Made by a program: the position numbers and the translations under genes. A DNA stretch of 64,000 nt from Antitrichia curtipendula (lineage: Eukaryota; Streptophyta; Bryopsida; Hypnales; Leucodontaceae). Location: NCBI GenBank assembly GCA_951230915.1, contig OX579636.1, positions 37,135,567-37,199,566 of the forward strand, given 5' to 3'. Below the pieces are notes generated by a model. It ran no database searches and was not told the DNA's origin. It saw only the letters and a list, made by a program, of their open reading frames with translations. The stretch's first letter is position 1; every line of letters starts with the position of its first letter. Below are positions 57,617 through 64,000 of this stretch, piece after piece.

Positions 57617-58105
57617 TAAATATTTTTTGATGCACTTCCAATGATGTAAATTTGAAGCTGTAATGTATGAGTCAAAAGTTACAAATACATTTGGAGGGCC
57701 CATATCCCAATTGGACTGAGGATATTTTCACTAATATGTTTCATGTAATGAATTTCTATAACAATATCCTTTAAATTTTTATGCTAGGAATCAAGGAATG
57801 CATTTTGAAGGAAGTATTATATATTTGTATTGCAAAAATAATGGGACATTTGAATTGAAAAATCTTCAAATATAAAATACTCCCTTGTTCCATTATACTA
57901 TTTTTTATTTTTTTGTTCCAAATTACTTGTCCGCTTTACCACCAAACTTTGCAAGCTCTACTCTAAAAAATTTGGCACCTTCCTCAAGAATTTCAACAAC
58001 ACGTGGCTCCAAAATGATTTTTTTTGGCAAAATGAATTATTTCCAGATGAATTGGAAGCTTGTGCTTCCAACAATGGGCGATTTCTCTTGAATAGTGATG
58101 GTTTC

Positions 58106-59511
58106 TTAGAGCTCTTTACAATTGATCAACAAGGAATGGCCAAGTTTTGTAGAATATGAGTGTAGCAACCGTGAGTCCTCCCATGACCATCTATTAGGGT
58201 AAAAGAAAAGCTCTATTGTGATCTCCACATACATCAGAGGACCATTTTTTGAATGTATGGTTCTCACTTTCTTGTGGCACACAAGTAGAAATTGAGGAGC
58301 TCGTTGAGTACTGGGGGTTCTAGGCTTAAAGACAGAGGAAGCACAACCAACTAAGAAACTCTGTGTGCCTATAGGAATTTCAATAAGCTGATAGCTAGAA
58401 GCTAATTGAATTGAGCAATCATGCAATAAACTAGAGACAATAGTTGGTCACCCTCTTGTTCAAATACTCCTAAGAACTCTTGCTGACGAGTTACAAATTT
58501 ATACTCGGTAAGTAGGCGGATCCAAGCTCGGGGAATCAAGAAGATTAGTCTTGTGTAAATCTGAGCCTCAATGTCAAGCATCCTGAAAAGAATTCTTGCC
58601 ATATCCCATGATAGAAAGAATTTTGTGGAGTCATCCTAGATGTGTTAAATTTGCCCCATACCTTTACACATTAAGATGATCGCTTGGTTTGCTAGGAAAC
58701 CATGTGATCCTTTGAGATAATGTGTTGTCCACAAGATTGGTGAAGTAAGGACTTCATCACTATTTTTGAGTTGTATAGCAATAATATGTTGTTGAATAAG
58801 CGCCATGATATAATGATCATGTCCCATGCTTGTGAGCCTTTAAAAACACGGAATTTGTGAAGTAAGACCTACTGCGGCATGGCTGGCTAAGTACCTTGTG
58901 ATTGTGGACTACATTGGAGCAACCGATATTTGAGAATAAATTGTAGGTTGGATGAGCCTAGAAGCATTACTTTGAGGACCCATTTGGCCATTAGAGCATG
59001 GAGAGCCTCCTCTAGATCCACAAGGTTCAATCCTCCTACTTGTCGAGATGCGCAACAATTTGACCAACTTACTCTAGCACGGCAATGATGGATACAGCTT
59101 GACCAGAGGAAATCCTTCATCACCGTCCTAAGTTTGTGAATGATCTCTATGGCCCCGCTCCAAATAATGATAAAGAACCATAAGGTACTTAGAAAAATTG
59201 GATTGACAATCAATGGTCAATTTGCAAAAGAGAGATGGATGTTGGTCCAATAGGCAAGTTTTTTCCTAATTTTGTTGGCTAAAAACTCATCCGCGTCTAC
59301 CGTATATAAATCAATTCCGAAAAGAGAGCCTAATAATTTAGAGAGATGGTGTTCAATTGCCCATGGGTAATCAACATTAGAGAGCTAAGGTGGAGAAGGA
59401 TTTGGAGAGAGCCAATCGACTAGACTTTTAGGCCAATTTATCAATAGTCCTAAAGGAACCCCACATCTTTCTAGAAGAATGGAAAGACATCAAAAATTTC
59501 TTTCTTCTCCT
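58106..59511 (-). pseudogene. LINE ORF2, region after the reverse transcriptase active site
   Basis: The sequence nearest the TTAA element reads LINWPKSLVDWLSPNP, the conserved segment that follows the reverse-transcriptase catalytic loop. Further on, LRTVMKDFLWSS and VGGLNLVDLEEALHALMAKW (58887-59213) match the region after the polymerase in plant LINEs. Frames at 58402-58602 and 58106-58426 are plausible C-terminal parts with weaker support. Several stops break the reading. Confidence 0.7.
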
Positions 59512-59515
59512 TTAA

Positions 59516-60398
59516 CCCCTTAAGTTTCTTGATTATGATTTCAGCAAAGACGCTCCAAAACTAGTACAAGTACAATTTTTTGAAAAAAACTCTCTTTTAC
59601 ACTTGTAGTATGTTGACCTGAAAACATGTGGTAAAATTTCAAAAAAATTCACAGCGTGGATTGCAAGATATAAGCATTCAAATTCATTTAAATCATTTTT
59701 TTGGCCCTACGAAAAACAAGGCAGCGGCACTTCACAAGCTCACTTATCTATGAAAAAATGTCCAAAATGGTGGTGCTTCATGCTAGACAAGTTAGCTACA
59801 TGCTTAAAAAATTTCACATCATTTGGAATTATACAACATAAAGGAAAAAATAGTAAGTAGAAAGAAGTAGATAATGAATCAAAATACAAAATTGATAAGA
59901 ATTTCATTACAAAATTGAAAAATGCCAATCCCAATAGTTGCAATGTTGTAATAAACAATCTACATCCCATGGATTTTTTTTGTTCAAAAAGTATTGAAAA
60001 TTTAGTAAGATAAAGGAATTCAAAGTTAATATTGAGTCGAAAATCCATAAATGCCCGCAAACTAAAACTTCTCATAACTTTTGACTCATTGGTCAAAACT
60101 AAATGATTCAAAGCTTTCCACATAGATATAACTCTGGAGAATCAATTTAAATCTTTTGTTTTTGAATTTTTTGAATTTTTCTGATCTGCCTAGACTACCC
60201 GCCCGAGGAAAAAACTAACATAGTAGGCCATAACTTTTGACTCAAATTTCCAAATGTCATGAAATTTAGTGCATATGAAAGATATTCCTTTCCCCCACCT
60301 TATATCAAAATTTCAGCCCAAGACATGCAAATCTCTAGTCACAAGTACCTGCTCAAAATTTCTATATTGCCAAAAAATGCATGCTGGTCCTTTAGGAG
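59516..60398. mobile_element. TTAA-flanked element inserted in the LINE (883 bp)
   Basis: It begins CCCCTTAAGTTTCTTG after TTAA (59512-59515) and ends GGTCCTTTAGGAG before TTAA (60399-60402). The interior matches the copies at 27587 and 56586. Taking out the element and one TTAA joins the LINE frame after YANDVDFIL directly to the frame leading to LINWPKS, with one stop codon from decay. This fixes both element borders and the 4-bp duplication. Confidence 0.85.
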
Positions 60399-60402
60399 TT
60401 AA

Positions 60403-61228
60403 GGATGAAATCAACGTCATTTGCATATTGATTGATGAGTTGTTCTTCTACCTTTAATGGAAGAGAAACTCCTAAAAGCCCACCCACATTCAACAAATAT
60501 TTGGTTGGTATATTGAGTGCCTCCTTGACAAATAGAAATAAATATGGGGTCAATAGACATCCTGTCTCCACTATAAGAAACCTGTGTTTAAGTTGACGGA
60601 TTCTAGGTGATGGTGGACATTATTGTTGACATAAAAACACAGGTTGTTACATTTGACGTCACCTAAAATCCGTCAACTTAGACATCAAAAAACTCTAGTT
60701 TCTTATAGTGCTCGCTTTACAAAGAACTAGAAAAGAGTTGGTATCCACTCCGTTGATGCACACAAAAACTTCGGCATTAGTGAATAATTTTTTTTTTATA
60801 TCTACAAATGAAGGAGGAATTCCCATAGTTTCTAGAACCTTAAAAAGAAAGATAAGATCATGGATTGTGTCATATGCTTTTTGGAAATTGATCTTCAACA
60901 AAATTGCATCTTGGTTAGATTCCTTAGCCCATGAAATAGTCTCATGAAGAAGTAGAATATTGTCAAGAATGTACCTAGTTGGTATAAACGCCGCTTGATT
61001 AGAGCTAATCACCTTCACCATAATAGGTTGGAGACGTCTTTGGAGGGCCTTGGCCATAATTATATAAGCAACATTGAGTAGGCTAATTGGTCTCCAATTG
61101 TTGGTGTCATCTCGTGGCCCACCTTTGTGGAATAATGCAATAGTGCCCCGGTTCATGCCTCTAGAAAGAGATCCACGAGAAGTGGATTGAACAATCATAG
61201 AGGTGAATTCTTCTCCAATCAAATACAA
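60403..61228 (-). pseudogene. LINE reverse transcriptase fragment, catalytic residues altered
   Basis: The motifs in order are NNWRPISLLNVAYIIMAKAL, NQAAFIPTRYILDNILLLHE, ILLKINFQKAYDTI, then TGCLLTPYLFLFVKEAL and QYANDVDFIL. The usual catalytic Asp in LKxDFxKAYD is Asn here, and the YADD box reads YAND, so the enzyme could not work. The frame is split by the MITE at 60570-60710, beyond which the same protein continues. Confidence 0.85.
60570..60710. mobile_element. CACTA-like foldback MITE in the LINE, CTC target duplication
   Basis: This 141-bp element has ends CACTATAAGAAAC and GTTTCTTATAGTG, flanked by CTC on both sides (60567-60569 and 60711-60713). Its interior contains inverted GTTGACGGATT and AATCCGTCAAC. 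It interrupts the reverse transcriptase between two conserved motifs. Confidence 0.88.
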
Positions 61229-61719
61229 TTATTCTGATAAAACTCTATAATAAACCCGTCAAGGCCAAGGCTTTTGTGAAGAGCTATAGTGTCCAATGCA
61301 AGTTTGAATTCTTGTGCCGATAAGGGGAGAGAAAGTGAATCTTTGAACTTGTGGAAACTTCATCTGAGAGCAAGCACAAAAAATTATTGTCCATGGCATT
61401 GATATTATCATGAGATGATAAGGATGTTGTATACATGTGACTATAAAAGTCTGAACAAACCTGTCTCAGGCCTTTTGGGTCTGCAATGAGTTGGTCTTGG
61501 CTATTACGTAGACTAGAAATGGTAGATTAAGCGGGATTTCCTTTGATGGCTTTTAATAACTCCACTTATACCATATTCCCTTGAATATTCCACCTGATCC
61601 AGTGATCCAAGCTCTAATGCGTTGGCCCGTTACTTTCTTGATATCCATGTCTTGCAAATGGACTCTTACCAAGCCTTGTTGCATTTGTAGATCAAGATCA
61701 TATAGATGTTCCTAGAGAT

Positions 61720-62097
61720 CTATTGTAGCTTACGAAAATTGTTGCCTTGTTCCTCCTCGGCTCTGAATTCTTGTGCAATTTGATGGCAATAGAAAGGATA
61801 GGCCTTGGAAATTAATTTGTGCTTGATAAAGAATGGATTAGAAGAATGGGCACCATACCATACTTTTTCAATAATTTGTTTTGTCGTGTCTAGCCACTGG
61901 TCTCTCATTTTCTAGCGTGAAGGTTTGTTTGAGGAGTGATGGAATTCAAGAGTAGCTGAGATAGGAAAGTGATCCAACCATGCATTGTCACTACGGATCT
62001 TGTGAAGATAGTTCCTAAGTATAGGTATAGAGGATGTATCATTTAGTCCTTTGACATTGAATGAAAGAAGTTGTATAATCATAGATAATAGATGGGA
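61720..62097 (-). pseudogene. LINE endonuclease with its centre deleted
   Basis: The start of the domain reads LLSFNVKGLND and the end reads AWLDHFPISATLEF (the usual SDHxPI box). Only about 20 residues separate them, where a full endonuclease has roughly 170-200. It continues into a linker (MRDQWLDTTKQIIEKVWYG) towards the reverse transcriptase, with one stop between. The deletion removes most of the catalytic domain. Confidence 0.72.
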
Positions 62098-62699
62098 TAA
62101 GGGTCATTACATGGTGTCCTCAATGCGGGTGTGGTTTAGGCTAGTACAATATCCCCAACTGCTGAAACCTGCTGGAGTTTAATTGATAGGAGGTGTGCTT
62201 GGAAAAGAGGGAGAGAGAGTTCTTGCTACTACGAATTGATTGGTTCAACTCTGCTATTGGTAGAGATACATTAGTGCTTAACAATGAAAGAATACCATTC
62301 TGTGTTGAAGAGTCTTAAGTAGTCCAGATCTGGTCCGTTGTTAGGCATTGAATTGCTTTAAATGCCCATTTGTTGTCTCATGTTTTGGCCTTGCTAATCT
62401 GTGTAGTTGGGCAAAGAGTGATTGAGCCTATAATCTGGGCTTGAGGTTCCTCAAGTTGCATTCGAGAGCCAAATGATATAGCCCAAGGTAAAAAATGTCA
62501 CATATGTAATGAATTAGGGCTTCTGGGACTTGGCCAAATTGAAAAGATTTGCTTGCTCTGAGCATCTTCAAAGGCCTCTTTTTTGTGTAGAGAAGGTCTA
62601 GAGTCCTCAATTTGAACTTTAGCTAGATTGTAGGCTCATGGCGTTGCTCTTCATCAGACCTATCATTCAACCAATCAAAGAACAAGAATCTCCTACCTT

Positions 62700-63740
62700 A
62701 ATTTGTATCAACCATGAGGAGTTCTAGCATGATACTAGTAGGTTTCAAGAAACCTAGGAGAATTGTGGTTGGAATTGGTGCTATAGTTGGAGCCACTGGA
62801 ACTCTATTTTATTTGCGACCACTAGAACTCATTGTACACTTGAATTCATTGGTGATGCTAGTATTGTTTCTAGATAGTTAAGCAATTGATTGAAGCACCT
62901 CATCTCGGGGAGTGGAGTGAGCAGGCTTTGGCTAGGTTCCTAACCTTTGTCGCTATAAATATCAGTCTAATATGTTGGATGATCAGATGGCCGAGTCGTG
63001 GAGCTACCAACCTTTGACGGAGTTTAGTGTGCAATGTTGAGTATTGGAGAATGGATCTCGCTAGTTTCACTGAGGTCAATGACGTCAATTGCCTTAATGC
63101 CATTGGTTGTTGAAGCTACAAAAGAAATGTCACTGACATAGTCAGCCATTGAAGTTGTATCGTATTCCTTTGCTAAATGAAGCATGTAGTATTTGATTTT
63201 TGCTTCCAATTCCATGCCAACATTCTTGTCAAATGTAAGATTGTCCATGACATTAGTGGTATGGACCAGATTGTCAAATGGTGCAAGCGGAGGAGCTGAA
63301 GGCAGTACCACTCCCTCAACTAGAATTTGAATTTGAATTGCATGAAGTTGTGGCTGTAGTAGAAAGCTCGGTGGCTGGGAGAGTTGTAATGGGTAGCCTA
63401 AAAAATAAGAAGAATCTATATTGTAGGAAGGTGAACGCATCGTAATTGTCTCCTTTGAAATTGTTGGTTGAAGTTGTTGGACCAAAGTCACGTTAAAGAG
63501 CTCGATGTCCATTGCAGTGGAGCTAGCTCTATCTTGGTGACTAGCCCTAGATCAATCTTTGAAGACTTGTTGTCTATGCTGGCCTTGGTCGTGCGGCCTA
63601 AGGTAGTCTCTAGAACCCAATCGCCGAAATTACCGACCCCTGGGGCTCTTCAACCTCCACATTCTTACCTTGTTGCTTCGGTAGGAGACCAACGTGAATC
63701 CATCCTTTGTGGACGACTTAGGTTGAAAGGATAAATCCTA
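62700..63740 (-). pseudogene. Probable LINE ORF1 or ORF1-ORF2 junction remnant
   Basis: An open frame at 63024-63512 (162 codons) and an upstream segment around 63520-63740 (KDGFTLVSYRSN) occupy the place of ORF1 in this orientation. No zinc knuckle or RNA-binding motif could be confirmed. The assignment rests on position and on the KDGFTLV-like start. Confidence 0.4.
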
Positions 63741-63750
63741 CAGAGACCCT

Positions 63751-63934
63751 CACTAGAACAAACCCGTGTTTTTTCTGACATCCAAAAACTGGACGTCAAA
63801 TTTTTTGAACATCAAACATAACATTAGGATGCTAGTTTTGATGTGAAAACTAGCATCCTAATGTTATGTTTGGTGTCCAAAAAATTTGACGTCCTTTTTT
63901 TGGACGTTAGAAAAAACACGGGGTTCTTCTAGTG
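63751..63934. mobile_element. CACTA-like foldback MITE, CCT target duplication
   Basis: This 184-bp element has ends CACTAGAACAAACCCGTG and the near-complement, flanked by CCT (63748-63750 and 63935-63937). The arms meet at about 63840 around GCATCCTAATGTTATGTTTG. It sits in the 5' part of the LINE. Confidence 0.88.
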
Positions 63935-64000
63935 CCTCCACAATTAGGGTGGCTGATTTTTCCTTGGCAGAGGTGATGCCGTGAATTGAATTGTTTCTCT

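Larger units (their letters stand above)
58100..64000 (-). mobile_element. Dead LINE (L1-type) retrotransposon, broken by three insertions
   Basis: Read leftward from the right edge, the order is an ORF1-like segment, the start and end of an endonuclease, a reverse transcriptase and a C-terminal region (58106-59500). That is the layout of plant L1-type elements. It is interrupted by a CACTA-like MITE at 63751-63934, another at 60570-60710 and a TTAA-flanked element at 59516-60398. Stops and frame changes occur throughout, so the element is inactive. Its 5' end is outside the window; the 3' end near 58100 is an estimate because no clear poly(A) tail was found. Confidence 0.8.

Noticed and set aside
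57884..57920. CTCCCTTGTTCCATTATACT looks like a Stowaway end
   Set aside because: No inverted partner end was found nearby.

Overview
The window is nuclear DNA of a land plant. The genes are split by canonical GT-AG introns, the intergenic DNA is AT-rich and full of small plant-type transposons, and a short AAACCCT (plant telomere-type) array is present. Both intact genes are plant families. Their sequence and GC-rich first exons would suit a non-seed plant (moss, liverwort or lycophyte), but that is only an impression.

Layout: (1) 1-2225 is a minus-strand copy of the 5' half of a gene of the Arabidopsis At4g15545 family. It is an inverted duplicate of 14665-16928. (2) 2226-14664 is a gene-free spacer with a satellite (3660-4545), a ~98-bp tandem repeat (13024-13905), foldback MITEs and a decayed CACTA-like region. 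(3) 14876-19150 (+) is the complete 9-exon At4g15545-like gene (343 aa). (4) 19151-30660 is gene-free and AT-rich, with several MITE families. (5) 30666-36567 is a PIF/Harbinger transposon with terminal inverted repeats, a TAA target duplication, a DDE transposase (-) and a Myb/SANT-like partner gene (+), both with frame breaks. (6) 36568-40068 holds MITEs. (7) 40069-48881 (+) is a complete 11-exon borate transporter gene of the BOR family (663 aa). Its sixth intron contains a Stowaway-like MITE and a 5-unit array that repeats the exon-7 splice acceptor. (8) 48882-58100 is gene-free and MITE-rich. (9) ~58100-64000 (-) is a dead LINE retrotransposon interrupted by three younger elements.

The two host genes show no functional link. 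The main interest is in the mobile DNA. One element group is flanked by TTAA, and removing one copy restores the LINE reading frame. A second large MITE group starts AGGT and sits at TA targets. A third is CACTA-like with 3-bp target duplications. Exon boundaries were read by eye from protein homology and splice sites, and family assignments come from remembered conserved motifs; no search was run.
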